Shown: in pieces, positions 16,191 through 26,500 of the stretch
Position numbering within the stretch: position 1 is the first letter of the stretch
Layout: every line of letters begins with the position of its first letter
Source: Streptomyces flaveus
Lineage (GTDB): Bacteria > Actinomycetota > Actinomycetes > Streptomycetales > Streptomycetaceae
Length of the DNA stretch: 64,000 nt
Assembly (NCBI RefSeq): GCF_014647675.1
Contig: NZ_BMPQ01000032.1
Coordinates: forward strand, 8,185-72,184
Reading direction: 5' to 3'
Made by a program: the position numbers and the translations under genes
The notes under the pieces: generated by a model
Databases searched by the model: none
What the model saw: only the letters and a program-made list of their open reading frames with translations
Told to the model about the DNA's origin: nothing

Positions 16191-19004
16191 CTAGTTCGCC
16201 AGACCTGCCTCGGTGAGGGCACGGGTCAGCTCGGTGCGTGACCGTACGCTGAGCTTCCGGTACACGCGGGTGAGGTGGGCCTCGACGGTCTTACGGGACA
16301 CGAAAAGCGAAACGGCAGCCTCCGTATTGCTCAGCCCGCGCGCGACGGCGCGGGCGACCTGCAGTTCCTGTGATGTGAGTCGGTCGACCAGCCTGGGCCC
16401 GGATGGTACGCGGCGGTTGCCGGGAAGCATCCCCGCCGCGGCCAACTCGACCGAGGCACGCCTGACCCAGGGGCCGGCGCCCAGCGACTCGAACATCTTC
16501 AGGGCCGCGAGGAGGGGTTCCCGGGCTGCTGTCGGCTGCCGGAACCGGCGTAGCACCTCGCCGCGGCAGAGCAGTGTGCGGGCATGCTCGAACGGCACAT
16601 CTGTCAGCTCATGGGTGCACACCGCGGCCTTGAAATGGGTCTCGGCCTCCTCCGCGGTTTGGGCCAGCAGTCCGCGGCAGCGTGCGCTGGTTGCCACCGG
16701 CCAGGCGAGCCCCGTACCCCGTGCGCGTTCCTCCAGCCAGGAGACCACCTCGACAGCGCGCGAGATGTTACCGGTCCGGATCTGGGCCTCTGCGAGATCG
16801 GCGGCGAACGGAACCACGATGGGGTTGCCGAGTTCCGCGCGGTGCGTCTCGTCGAATGCTTTCTCGAGCTGCTCGACGGCCATGGCGTGGTCGCCGCGGG
16901 TCAGTGCCGCGAGTCCGAGCGCGCTGGTCAGGTACGTTTCCAGACAGCCGATATGGTGTGACCCGGCTTCGGCGCGAGCGCGGTCCACCCGCTCCTCGCA
17001 GTCGGCCAGTTGGCCGCGGACGGCGTCCAGACGGGCCAGACAGGCGAGGCTGTATCCGATGCAGGAGATCTGGCGCAGTTCCTCGCTCCACCGAAGGGAC
17101 TCCTCGGCGTCGGCGTACGCCGCGGACCAGCGACCCGCCCAGGTCTCTAGCTCGCTCCGCATCGCCAGCGCGGGAGCCAGCGCGGCCGGGGCGCTGTGCT
17201 GGGCGGCGGCCTTGATGACGACATCCAGCAGGCGTGCCCCTTCGCGGCGGTCCTCAGCCGTGTTCCACGCCTGGGCCGAGAGGATGAGGAGTTGCTGATG
17301 TCGGATCGGGTCGGCGGAGGCCAGCGCAGGGGCCGCCGCCCGGAGCAGGGACTTCCCCTCCGAGACGCTGCCCTGCATGATCCGTACCAATCCGAGGATC
17401 ACTGTGCTTATCCAGTCGCCAGGTGCGCCGACCAGGGCGGCGGCTTCCTCGGCAGCCTCGGCCGCAGCTCCGATCCGGGCTGCCATGACGGCGGCTGAGG
17501 CGGCTTCGGCCAGCAGCACGGACGCCCGGGCCGGGTCTTTGCCGCGGATCAGTTCCGCGGCCTCCACCAGAAGTCGGTGTGCCTCGGACGGCTCGCCCTG
17601 CCAAATATGGACACGCCCGCGGAGCAGTTCGATGTCCGATCGGGTACGAAGATCTTCCGTGAGGTGCAGGGCCTCATCGCACCACGCCATCCGGAACGAG
17701 GCGCCGCCGATGAATGCGTCGGCCGCCGCCTGATGAAGCCGTTCGGCGCGCAGATCCGGCTGGGACGTCAGTTCGGCCGCCCGGCGCCAGGCCACGGCCG
17801 ATTCGCCGAACGCGCTGCGGTGCCGAGCCTCGGTCGCGGCCTCGACCAGAGCTCGTACCGCTTCCTCGTCAGGCCCTGTACTCGCCGCCGCCATGTACCA
17901 GGCTCGCAATGTCCCGGAACTGGCTTCGGCGAGCGCCCGGAAGGCGCCCAGCCGCTGTTCCAGCGGCGCTTGCCGCAGAGCGACCGCCCTGAGTACCGGG
18001 TGGCAGAACTCCAGCCCGTCCACCGTCTGGATCACCAACCCGGCCTGCTCGGCGGGGGAGAGCGCGGCGAGTGGCAGGCCCTGGATGGCCAGCGCGGGTT
18101 GCAGCGCCCCCGCCGTGGAGGAATGACTTGCCGCCAGCAGCGTGAGCGCCTTCCGGGTCTCGGCCGACAGCAGGCCGATGCGGAGTGACCAGGCACGTTC
18201 CAGCTCGCAGCCCAGGGAGGGTAAGTGCGGCATGGGCTGTCCACCGCGCAATTGCGCGGTGGACAGCCCTGAAGCGGCTTCCAGAAGGGCCAGCGGGTTG
18301 CCGCCGCTGATCTCTACGAGGCGGTCGCACACCGAGGGGGCGACATCGAGGTTCCGCACGGCGAGCAGTTCCGCGCACTCGGCCCTGGACAGCGGGGGTA
18401 CCTCCACCATGGGCAGTCCGCTTCGGGCGCCGAGTTCTCTGTGCTCCTCACGCAAGGTCAGCACGATCGCGAGCCGCTCGGACGACAGTCGCCGTGCGAC
18501 GAAGAGCAGTGCTTGTTGTGACGAGGGATCCATCCAGTGCAGGTCGTCCGCCAGGAGCAGGGTCGGTCGCTCCTGGCCGGCCGCAGACAGCACATTCAAT
18601 GCGCCGATGCACGCCGGGTACGGGCTCACGGACGGTTTCCCGGACAGTGCCAGACATGCCTCCAGCGCCTCTCGCTGTACCTTGGGGATCTCCGCGAAAT
18701 ACTGCTGGATCGGCAGCAGCAGGTCTGCCAGCGCCGCGTATGGCAGGATCGCCTCGGATTCGGCCCCCTGTATACGCAGGACCCGGCAGTCGGTGTGGTG
18801 GGCGGAATCGTCGAGTAACGAGGTCTTGCCGACTCCGGGCTCACCCCAGAGCATCAGCGCGGCGCCGCGGTCCGGCGCGGCACCGCTCAGACTCGCCAGC
18901 AGTCGCTTCTCGCGCTCGCGCCCGACGATGCCGGGAGACGGCCGCAGCCATGGTGCTGCCACGGGGGCCGCGGTCGGCTGTGTAGGTGGATCAGTGCCGT
19001 CCAT
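16191..19004 (-). CDS. LAL-type LuxR-family transcriptional regulator
   Basis: A 937-residue regulator of the large ATP-binding LuxR class. The ATG at 19004 has GGGGGA 5 bases upstream. The AAA-like ATPase part shows Walker A GEPGVGKTS at about residues 54-62 and a Walker B-like LLLADDLHWMD at about 140-150. A long helical TPR-like middle follows. The C-terminal LuxR helix-turn-helix (about 870-930) reads LTSQELQVARAVARGLSNTE and KTVEAHLTRVYRKL. LALs usually activate nearby pathways. Here the gene diverges from the unrecognised five-gene run, with 190 bases between starts, and may be its regulator. Confidence 0.92.
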   Translation of the reverse strand: MDGTDPPTQPTAAPVAAPWLRPSPGIVGREREKRLLASLSGAAPDRGAALMLWGEPGVGKTSLLDDSAHHTDCRVLRIQGAESEAILPYAALADLLLPIQQYFAEIPKVQREALEACLALSGKPSVSPYPACIGALNVLSAAGQERPTLLLADDLHWMDPSSQQALLFVARRLSSERLAIVLTLREEHRELGARSGLPMVEVPPLSRAECAELLAVRNLDVAPSVCDRLVEISGGNPLALLEAASGLSTAQLRGGQPMPHLPSLGCELERAWSLRIGLLSAETRKALTLLAASHSSTAGALQPALAIQGLPLAALSPAEQAGLVIQTVDGLEFCHPVLRAVALRQAPLEQRLGAFRALAEASSGTLRAWYMAAASTGPDEEAVRALVEAATEARHRSAFGESAVAWRRAAELTSQPDLRAERLHQAAADAFIGGASFRMAWCDEALHLTEDLRTRSDIELLRGRVHIWQGEPSEAHRLLVEAAELIRGKDPARASVLLAEAASAAVMAARIGAAAEAAEEAAALVGAPGDWISTVILGLVRIMQGSVSEGKSLLRAAAPALASADPIRHQQLLILSAQAWNTAEDRREGARLLDVVIKAAAQHSAPAALAPALAMRSELETWAGRWSAAYADAEESLRWSEELRQISCIGYSLACLARLDAVRGQLADCEERVDRARAEAGSHHIGCLETYLTSALGLAALTRGDHAMAVEQLEKAFDETHRAELGNPIVVPFAADLAEAQIRTGNISRAVEVVSWLEERARGTGLAWPVATSARCRGLLAQTAEEAETHFKAAVCTHELTDVPFEHARTLLCRGEVLRRFRQPTAAREPLLAALKMFESLGAGPWVRRASVELAAAGMLPGNRRVPSGPRLVDRLTSQELQVARAVARGLSNTEAAVSLFVSRKTVEAHLTRVYRKLSVRSRTELTRALTEAGLAN

Positions 19005-19194
19005 AGTCCCCCGATGCTGGATGACAGCGGCCGCCATGCTGCCTGGCGCGCCCCTCATGCTGCCCGACTGTGCCACCTTTTGCCCAGATCGAGGGCAGTG
19101 CTCGGAGGGTATTCCCGGAAGCGCGAGGGGCTGGCGCGGTGCTCGACTGGATCGGCGAGCAGCATGTGGCCTGCCGTGGCGGAGGAGAGACGTC

Positions 19195-20022
19195 ATGTCC
19201 GGCGAAGGAGATCCACACCGCTCGCTCGAGAGGGCGCAGCGCCACCGTCCGTCAGGTCACCGCGGTGCGGGGCCATCGGCCCGCCTGGACGCGGTTCAGG
19301 TCAAGATCAGCCTGGGCGGCCGCGCCGTCGGTCAGGCAGTACGTTCCATTGGGCTGTGCTCGGACGGCGAACGCTGCCGCGTCCACTTCTGCGAACTGCC
19401 CGAGGGCGCGCTGGTACCCGGCGAGCTACCGCTGCTGGAGAGCGGCGTGATCCTCCGGTTGCGTACCCGGGAGGACCGTCGTGGTGACTCCACGGTGAAG
19501 CTCAGGCCCTGCCGGCGATCACGCCTGACAGAACGGTGGCTTGCTTTTCGTGTTGGCGGCAGGGACGAGTTGCGGCTGGAGGCGGATTGGGTGGGCGAGG
19601 AACGGGTGCTGGCCGCATCACTGGTGACCGAGCTGGATCGAGGTGTTGATCTGCCTCCGGACGGCGGCGGGCTGATGCAGGAACTGTTCTCTCCGGCTCA
19701 ACAGGAATTCCTCGTCGACTGTGCGGACATCCCTGTCGACTTCAGGGCACTGCAAGTGCTCGGCCCGGTCCAGGCGACACGCTGGCGGGATGCGCGGTGC
19801 CGTCTGCGTGGCCTGACCGCCGAGCGGTGGACCGTACGGGGAACTGATGCTGATGGCGGCTCGCTCGAATTCCTGGAGCTGTCGCTGCGGGCGGCACCCG
19901 ATGAGGCCGAGATCGCGCAGGCGGGACTTGAGGCGCTCGTGCGGAGGCTCGGCTTGGAATCCGATACGGAGCAGACGGCGAAGACGCGGCTGGTGCTGGA
20001 ACATCTGCGGGGGGCTCGATGA
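19195..20022 (+). CDS. hypothetical protein, weakly CYTH-like
   Basis: A 275-residue soluble protein. The ATG at 19195 has GGAGGAGAG 5-12 bases upstream; the open frame extends far upstream only as a shadow of the LAL gene. The stretches AVQVKISLGG, GVILRLRTRED and DSTVKLRPC are spaced like the charged beta strands of CYTH/triphosphate-tunnel proteins, but I cannot place the full set of acidic residues. No signal peptide or membrane helix is seen. Its stop overlaps the next start (ATGA). It opens the run that ends with the subtilase-M15 gene. CYTH is a tentative idea only. Confidence 0.7.
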   Translation: MSGEGDPHRSLERAQRHRPSGHRGAGPSARLDAVQVKISLGGRAVGQAVRSIGLCSDGERCRVHFCELPEGALVPGELPLLESGVILRLRTREDRRGDSTVKLRPCRRSRLTERWLAFRVGGRDELRLEADWVGEERVLAASLVTELDRGVDLPPDGGGLMQELFSPAQQEFLVDCADIPVDFRALQVLGPVQATRWRDARCRLRGLTAERWTVRGTDADGGSLEFLELSLRAAPDEAEIAQAGLEALVRRLGLESDTEQTAKTRLVLEHLRGAR

Positions 20023-20975
20023 GCGGCGGCGGGCCGGTATCCGGCGGAGTGCCGGTGGCTTCGATGCCGGTCGAGCGGTTGCTGCTCGGCTCGGTCGGGC
20101 TTGCATTGTTCGTGCTGGGCGTCTGGGCGCATCGGGACCGTGGAGCTCTTTCGGTGACACTGGTCGTGGCGGCCGCAGTGCTGCTGCTCCTGGCAGTACT
20201 GCTTCCCCGGTTGCAGGGTCTTGCGGGCTCGGTCGCGGGTATTGACTTTCAACTCTCCCTCGCCTCGCTGCCCGACGCCGCCGTGCCCGCGGAAGCCATC
20301 GGAGAGCTGCGTGGCCGAGTCGTGCCCGAGTCCGGGTCCCACGCCTTCGACGTCATGCTGAGAGAACCGGGTGCTGCGACCTATGCCGTCGTCAATCTGG
20401 AGGACGGGCGGCAGTGGCTGACTTCTCGGCTACTCGTGTTTGCCGTCGTGCTGGAGGAACTCAAGCACACGGAATGCTTGGTTTTCACGGGCTGGTCGGG
20501 AAATGACGGCGCGGACCGGCTCGTCGGGATCACGTCACCCGCTGACCTGCGCCGTGCCTTCACCTGGGAGTATCCCTGGCTGGAGTCCGGGCTCGCGAAG
20601 GCATGGGAGGAGATCCGGAGCCAGGACGGCTACGGAACGAGGGCCTTGGACGCCTCTGCGGCGAACCGCCTCATGCAGGGCACTGTGAGGCAGCTTGTCG
20701 CGCCGACGGAAGCTGCGGTACACGCCGGTCATCCGGACTGGACACAAATCGGGCAGCACACAGAGCACGCACAGTGGGTGGATGCGCGACTGCTGGGCAG
20801 CACCCTGCGCGGCTCGCTCGGGCACCACCGGGTGACCGTGCGCGCCGTCGAGGAGGCCGAGCCGAATGCGGTCCTCGGTATACCGGGACGTTTCGTCCCA
20901 CTTGTGGACCACGGAAACAGGTTCCTCGCCCTGGTGGACCGTCACGCCATGCTGGAAGATCGCGCCGCTCGGTGA
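20019..20975 (+). CDS. membrane-anchored hypothetical protein
   Basis: A 318-residue protein with two closely spaced transmembrane helices at about residues 18-38 and 43-65, then a soluble domain of about 250 residues that should lie in the cytoplasm if both termini do. The soluble part has an LVGITSPADLRRAFTWEYPW stretch and a C-terminal beta-rich region (RFVPLVDHGNRFLALVDRHA). No catalytic motif was recognised. It is translationally coupled to the upstream gene through ATGA. Together they could form a membrane-bound sensor or anchor for the genes downstream, which is inference. Confidence 0.72.
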   Translation: MSGGGPVSGGVPVASMPVERLLLGSVGLALFVLGVWAHRDRGALSVTLVVAAAVLLLLAVLLPRLQGLAGSVAGIDFQLSLASLPDAAVPAEAIGELRGRVVPESGSHAFDVMLREPGAATYAVVNLEDGRQWLTSRLLVFAVVLEELKHTECLVFTGWSGNDGADRLVGITSPADLRRAFTWEYPWLESGLAKAWEEIRSQDGYGTRALDASAANRLMQGTVRQLVAPTEAAVHAGHPDWTQIGQHTEHAQWVDARLLGSTLRGSLGHHRVTVRAVEEAEPNAVLGIPGRFVPLVDHGNRFLALVDRHAMLEDRAAR

Positions 20976-21278
20976 CCCTGTCGGGGCCGGGCAGGAACCG
21001 GGGGCACGCCGGTCGCGGAGGAGCGGATATAGGGAGTTCCCGGAAGCGGCATCCCGGCGACTCGCGGTCCCCTGGGGATCCGCGGTGAGCGGGATCGTCA
21101 CATCAGGATCGGGATCGACGTCACCACGTCGTTCCTCCGGTCCCCTTCCCGTCGTCACCAGGAGGCAGAGAGGGCTCCGTCCGGGGCACGGTCGCAGGTC
21201 GGTTCAGCCGGCCATCGGCGGCTCCCGGTCGGGCGACAAGTCACGACGAACGACGGCCAGCGAGGAGAGGAGCACGAC
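20976..21278 (+). other. intergenic gap before the 751-residue gene
   Basis: About 300 bases with no supportable gene. A strong ribosome binding site (GAGGAGAG) lies just before the ATG at 21279. The gap is large enough for a separate promoter, so the three downstream genes may form their own transcription unit. I could not identify clear -35/-10 boxes. Confidence 0.4.
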
Positions 21279-23534
21279 ATGGTGGGGCAGGGGGGTCCGG
21301 CCCGTCACGGCGGGTTCCAGGAATATGTGATCCCGGACAATTCCAGCGGAGAGGGCTGGGCGATCCGGTTCTACCCGGACATCATGCAGACCGAACTGGA
21401 GAACGCGGGCCAGGCGCCGAAGTACTACTGGGCGCCCCAGCAACTCCGCCTGGCGCAGTTCCCGGACACCGGCGACTACAAGTTCAGCCACGTCCACTTC
21501 GCCGGGGTACTGACCGAGGACGCCAACGTCGGGGTCGAGACCGAGCTGGAGACCGTCGGCGGCCTGCTCGCCTTCACCACCACCAGCCAGCCCCCTCCAG
21601 CCGTGATGCAGCAGGCCGAGGCCCAGCTGCACGAGCGCATCAGGGGCAACAACGACCCACTGTGGCGTTGGTCGAACCAGAACCGGCGGCCCGACATCAC
21701 CATGGTTCCGATCAACGAGAACAGGACCACGATCTCGAGTCTGGCCCCTGACGCAAGCCCGCTCCGGCCGGACGACGGCGCAGGCGGCGGAGCCGCGCCC
21801 CGCGGGGAGCGGGAACTGATCACCCGGCGTGGGATCCGCCACGGCCGGGACCTCCGCAGCCGCGAACGTGAGCTCGGCGCCTGGCATGTACAGCTCGACG
21901 GGCAGGGCGCCGGCTCGACCACCGGCGGTGAGAACGCGTACGGCGGTCTGCTCGGGATGATCCCGTCCGAACTGGTATGGACTGCCCTGCACGGCGGGGC
22001 GACGCCGTTCACGGTCAGCCAGCACCTCCTGATCCCGATGGCCACACCCGCGGCGACCATCTCCATCCACGGCAACTGGCGCCAGGTCTACGAACACTTC
22101 AGCGGCCAGGCCAAGGGCAGCTACCTGTTCTTCTCCGCCGAGATCTCGGCGGAGGTGGAGAACCTGCGACGCAGTGGCGCGCTCACGGTTCGGGTCGTCG
22201 TGGATACGACGGTGCCCAACGCGGCCGAAATCCAGAAGCAGATGGAGGAGGACAAGGACCTGATTGTCAATCAGTTCCTGGAAGCAGCAAAAAAGACGAT
22301 CTTCGAACCGGCCGCGCCCGACGAGAAGGCCGCCGAGGCCCAGAGCCGTCCCGGCCCGTGGAGCGTCGGGCTCGCCTTCAAACTGGTCCGCAAACAGATC
22401 GACCTCGACCTTCGCTACGAGGAGGAGCGGATCTTCAAGTACAACTACCCGGACACCATCTCCAGCCAGCTCGAGGGCCTGCGCAGGCGGATCAAGGCCA
22501 GTCCGGACGAGGAGTCCAAATACTTCCAGCGGGTGATCCTCGGCAACCTCGGCACCAAGCTGCGCCGCATCGTGCGTCCCGTCTTCGGCGAGGAGGACCC
22601 TGCCGCCCGTATGGTCGTCGAGTTCGGGTACCCCAGCACCGAGACCACGTTGGCGTGGAAGGGCACCGAGTTCACGCGTGGCGGCGGGCCGGAGCAGAAC
22701 TGGATACCCGAGTGGGTCCAGCTCCGTCCGGGCGAGGCCAAGGCCCCGCCCGCCGATTGGCAGCCGGACGTCACCTACCTGCGCCGCAGTGTCTTCTTCG
22801 ACCAGTCCTCGGCCACCGGGCGCAACCTGAACAACCGCACGATCGTCGAGACCGACCAGATGAGGCTCGACCCGCAAGGGGGCACGCCCACCTCCGAGAT
22901 GGCGGTCGACGTGCGCTCCAACGACGGGATGCTGGACGTCACGCTCTTCCTCGGGGCGTACCTGAGCGCTTCGAACGAGCGCGTCGAGGTCGAGATCCGG
23001 CCGCACGGCAAAACCATCCGAGGGGCCGACCGGCCGACGCAGCGGTTCATGTGGAACGAGAACGACCAGTCAGAGCCGCGCCGACTGCGTATTTACACCG
23101 GCCAGCCCGACTACCAGCCCCGCTTCGACTACCGCGTGCGCTGCATGGTCCTGGCCCCGCTCGGCAAGCCTGGCGGCCAGGACTGGACCGGGCCCTGGCT
23201 CACTGCCGTCGGTGGCGACGTGCTCACGGTCACCATCCCGGATCCGGATGGCGAGGGCGTGACCCGCCGCAGTCTCACCAAGAGGGAAGCGCGAGCGCTG
23301 CGGGCCGGCCTCGATCCGGCTGAGACAGCGGTGGACGACGGTCTCCCGGCCCAGGACGGCGAGGCTCCGGCCGGTGCCGGGGCAGGAACAGGGACGGTCG
23401 GCAGCAACGGTAACGGCAACGGCCGGATACCGACCGGGACCGACGGCAGCAGTACCTGGCCGGTCAGCCGCCCGGTCAGGGAGGCCAGGCGAGCACCGCG
23501 CGCCACGCCACCGGTGTCCGGCTACAAACTCTGA
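21279..23534 (+). CDS. large unrecognised protein (751 residues) of subtilase module
   Basis: A 751-residue protein with no signal peptide or membrane helix. It opens with a beta-rich segment (YVIPDNSSGEGWAIRFYP, YYWAPQQLRLAQFPDTGDY). The middle has a helical region around residues 320-430. A likely beta-sandwich domain follows at about 490-690 (ASNERVEVEIRPHG and FDYRVRCMVLAPLG). The last 70 residues are Gly/Asn/Thr-rich and low in complexity. I do not recognise the family. The ATG follows GAGGAGAG. The next gene starts 19 bases after its stop. Its link to the protease gene suggests it is a partner or substrate (inference). Confidence 0.8.
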   Translation: MVGQGGPARHGGFQEYVIPDNSSGEGWAIRFYPDIMQTELENAGQAPKYYWAPQQLRLAQFPDTGDYKFSHVHFAGVLTEDANVGVETELETVGGLLAFTTTSQPPPAVMQQAEAQLHERIRGNNDPLWRWSNQNRRPDITMVPINENRTTISSLAPDASPLRPDDGAGGGAAPRGERELITRRGIRHGRDLRSRERELGAWHVQLDGQGAGSTTGGENAYGGLLGMIPSELVWTALHGGATPFTVSQHLLIPMATPAATISIHGNWRQVYEHFSGQAKGSYLFFSAEISAEVENLRRSGALTVRVVVDTTVPNAAEIQKQMEEDKDLIVNQFLEAAKKTIFEPAAPDEKAAEAQSRPGPWSVGLAFKLVRKQIDLDLRYEEERIFKYNYPDTISSQLEGLRRRIKASPDEESKYFQRVILGNLGTKLRRIVRPVFGEEDPAARMVVEFGYPSTETTLAWKGTEFTRGGGPEQNWIPEWVQLRPGEAKAPPADWQPDVTYLRRSVFFDQSSATGRNLNNRTIVETDQMRLDPQGGTPTSEMAVDVRSNDGMLDVTLFLGAYLSASNERVEVEIRPHGKTIRGADRPTQRFMWNENDQSEPRRLRIYTGQPDYQPRFDYRVRCMVLAPLGKPGGQDWTGPWLTAVGGDVLTVTIPDPDGEGVTRRSLTKREARALRAGLDPAETAVDDGLPAQDGEAPAGAGAGTGTVGSNGNGNGRIPTGTDGSSTWPVSRPVREARRAPRATPPVSGYKL

Positions 23535-23553
23535 CCTCCCGGAAGGCGGGACG

Positions 23554-26500
23554 ATGCTGACCACCGGTGATCGTGGTGCCGGCCACCGCGGAACGCACGA
23601 GACACGATCGGTGCCACTGGCGGACGGCCGTGGCCGGGCGCGCCTGGTGCTCCCCTCACAGGCCGGTGCGCCCACCCGCGCCGTTTTCGACGGCGTCCGC
23701 CTCGACCCGGGGCGCCCCGTCCCGGCCGGGCTCATCGTCGTCCTTCGGCGCCGCCCCCGACCGGAGGAAACCGACATCGCAGGCCTGGTCGACCGGGCCC
23801 TGCTCCGGCTCGACGTACGTGCCGACCTGCGACCCGAGGAGCTCAGCGGACTGCGCGAGGCTCTCGGGGAGCAGGTGGAGGCCCTAGTCCCGCTCGACGG
23901 CCGGGTCGAGTTGGCCGATCACGACGCCCAGGGGGAACCACCACTCGCGGAGGCCGGCTTGGACCAGCGCCTGGCCGGGAACCTCGAGGCCACCCTGGGT
24001 GCCGAGGCGACCCGGCTGGCCCTGCGCGCGCTGGCTGGCGGGCCGACCGGTCTGACCCTGTCCGCCGTGGTCGGATACGCCCTCGGCTACGAGACCGTGA
24101 AGGTCCAGGTGGCCGGAAGCTGGGCCGACGTCCATGAGGAGCTGCGCGCCCTGGCCGGTCCCGACCGCCGCTTCGGACGCGATCAGCTGACCAGGGCGCT
24201 CGCCGCCCTGTACCGGCGAGGCGGTATCGAGCTGAGCGGCGAAGCGGTGGAGGACGACGGCCTGATACGGGCCGCCGCGGAACTGGTCGCTCCGATGCTG
24301 GTCGCCATCGCCGATCGGATTCCCGAGGAAGCGGACACATGGCGGCTGTCGGCCGGACCCCCGATCGGGTGGCCTCTCGACACCGCCTCGACCGTATCGA
24401 TCGCCCAGCGGGCCGAGCTCCGCCTGGACACGGCCCTGGCCGAGACATGGCAGGCGCATCCGGAGCCACCGCGGACCGCCGACGTCGTCTCGCTCGTGGT
24501 CGAGGCTCCCGGCGGCGGATTTCAAGTGATCGCCGAGCGCAGTCCCGGTGCACGCCGCCGACAGGCCGATCCCACACGACTGGAGAGGCAGGTCAAGGCG
24601 GCAGGGCTCAGCGCCAGTCCGGCCGTCGGCCTCGGAGTGCAGCAGGCCGACCCGGCTGTCGTCAGGGAAGCACTGCGCCTTGGCGGCCGGCCTCTGCCGA
24701 TCGGGCTTGGCCGCGCCGTGGTGCGGCCGCTGGTCCAGACCGAGCCGGGCCCGGTCCTGGACACCCCGGGCAACGGCTCGTGGCCCGACCAGCGTGACGC
24801 CGATGTGCGCTGGTACGTCCCCGAGTTACGCGTCGTCGGTGCCGAGTCGGGGCCGCCGCGGACCGACGATCTGCAACTCCGCTTTCACCAGGCCGGCCTC
24901 GGACCATCCGGCCGTTCGGCCCTGACCGGTGAACTGGTGGTACCCCTGGCGCTCGGAGAGCCCGCGGCCGTGCGCGACGCTCGGGCAGCCGCAGGCGGCA
25001 CGACGTTCCGGCCCGTCCCACTGGACGGGGCCGAGGCCACCGTCGAACTGCCCTTCACCGACACCGATACCGGCCAGACCGGACGGCGTCTCCTCACCGG
25101 TACTGTCACAAGGGCGGCCGACGACCAATTAGTGGTGCGGGTGACCCTGGCGGATCAGTGGACCCGGCTCGCGTACGCCACGCTGGCAAGAGGTGAGCCG
25201 ATCACCTGCCGGGTGGCCCACCTGGTAGTCGGCTGGGACGCGCCCGACGACCGCGTCGAGCAGCCATCCACACTCGTGCTGCGGTCGGCGGTGAAGCTCG
25301 ACCAAGCCGCTCCGGGGGCGCGGGTGACGCTGCGCTCGGACCACGGCTGGCGCATCGCGGTCCCCCAGCGGGCCGAACTGGCAGGCATCGTCGTAGTGCC
25401 AAGCCTCAAGCTGGTCCAGCTCCGTCCGACCCCATTCAGGGTCCGTCGCACCGTGCCCCAGGTCCATGCCGTCGACATCTCGATGCCCTGCGATCGCTTC
25501 CCCGACCGCTTCGTCGAAGAACTGGCCGATGGCTCGACCAGGTCAGTCGGGTGCACGGACGCCTTCGGGATCGGCGCAGTCGACCAGCGTTTGCTGGCCG
25601 AGGTACCCGAACTGCGCCGACCCGGGCTGCGGGTCTTCAGACAGCTCGCCCAGCCCGACCGCTTTGTGCTGGTGCCGGACCGCTATGTGCTGAGTCGGCG
25701 TCCGGAGCAGCCCCACGACCCGGCTGTGATCCTGCACGCGGCGCTCGATCCCGACCCGGCCGACGTGCGTATCGTGTTCGACGCCATGCTCCAGCCCGAG
25801 GTGGACGAGGCAGACCTGCTCCGGGCGGGGGCTGGCGCGCGTCGGCTGTGCGGTGGTGCCACCCCTGTACTGGACTGGGCGACCAGCCTTGTTGACGGGA
25901 CACCCTCGTTCCACTGGCTCGGGCTGCCGGCCGGCTCGGCCATGGTCTCGCTCGCTTGCCACGACGGCCGTATCCGAGTCTCGGCCGACCTCAGAGTTCC
26001 GGACTGGCTGGTGATGCGCTCGCTACTCGAACGCAGTGGCATCCAGGGCGCGCTCGTGGTCACCCTGGCCGACCGGACCTCGCTGCGATCGGACCTGGTC
26101 ATCGATCTGCGCCGGATCAGAGGGCCGTGGCCGGACGGCCCGGTCGACATCGCCCCCACCGCCTCCGGTTACCGGCTGCGCAACAGGCTGGCCCAGCCGG
26201 TCCTCGTCCACGCACTGCACAACGAGACGGGTGAGATCGCCGTCCCCGTCCAGCGAGTGGTCGACGCTCTGGGCGAGGCCCTGGTGAGCGGCTCCGCCGA
26301 CGCGCCCTGGCTGGTGGCCGCATCCGAACCCATCGGCGACGCGCCCGCCACCGTCGAAGAGGCCCGCGTTGTGATCGAGGATGTCGCCGCCGAGATCCTG
26401 GTGATCCTGACGACCCGTCTGGCCGATGGCGGCCGGGCCTCGATCGACGTGGAGCTGACCCTCCCGGGCACTGGCGAGACGGCCGCAGTGACGCTCACCG

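Noticed and set aside
21204..23006. Long minus-strand open frame of about 600 residues
   Set aside because: It is antisense to the 751-residue gene, has Val/Arg/Gly-rich shadow composition, and has no recognisable domain.
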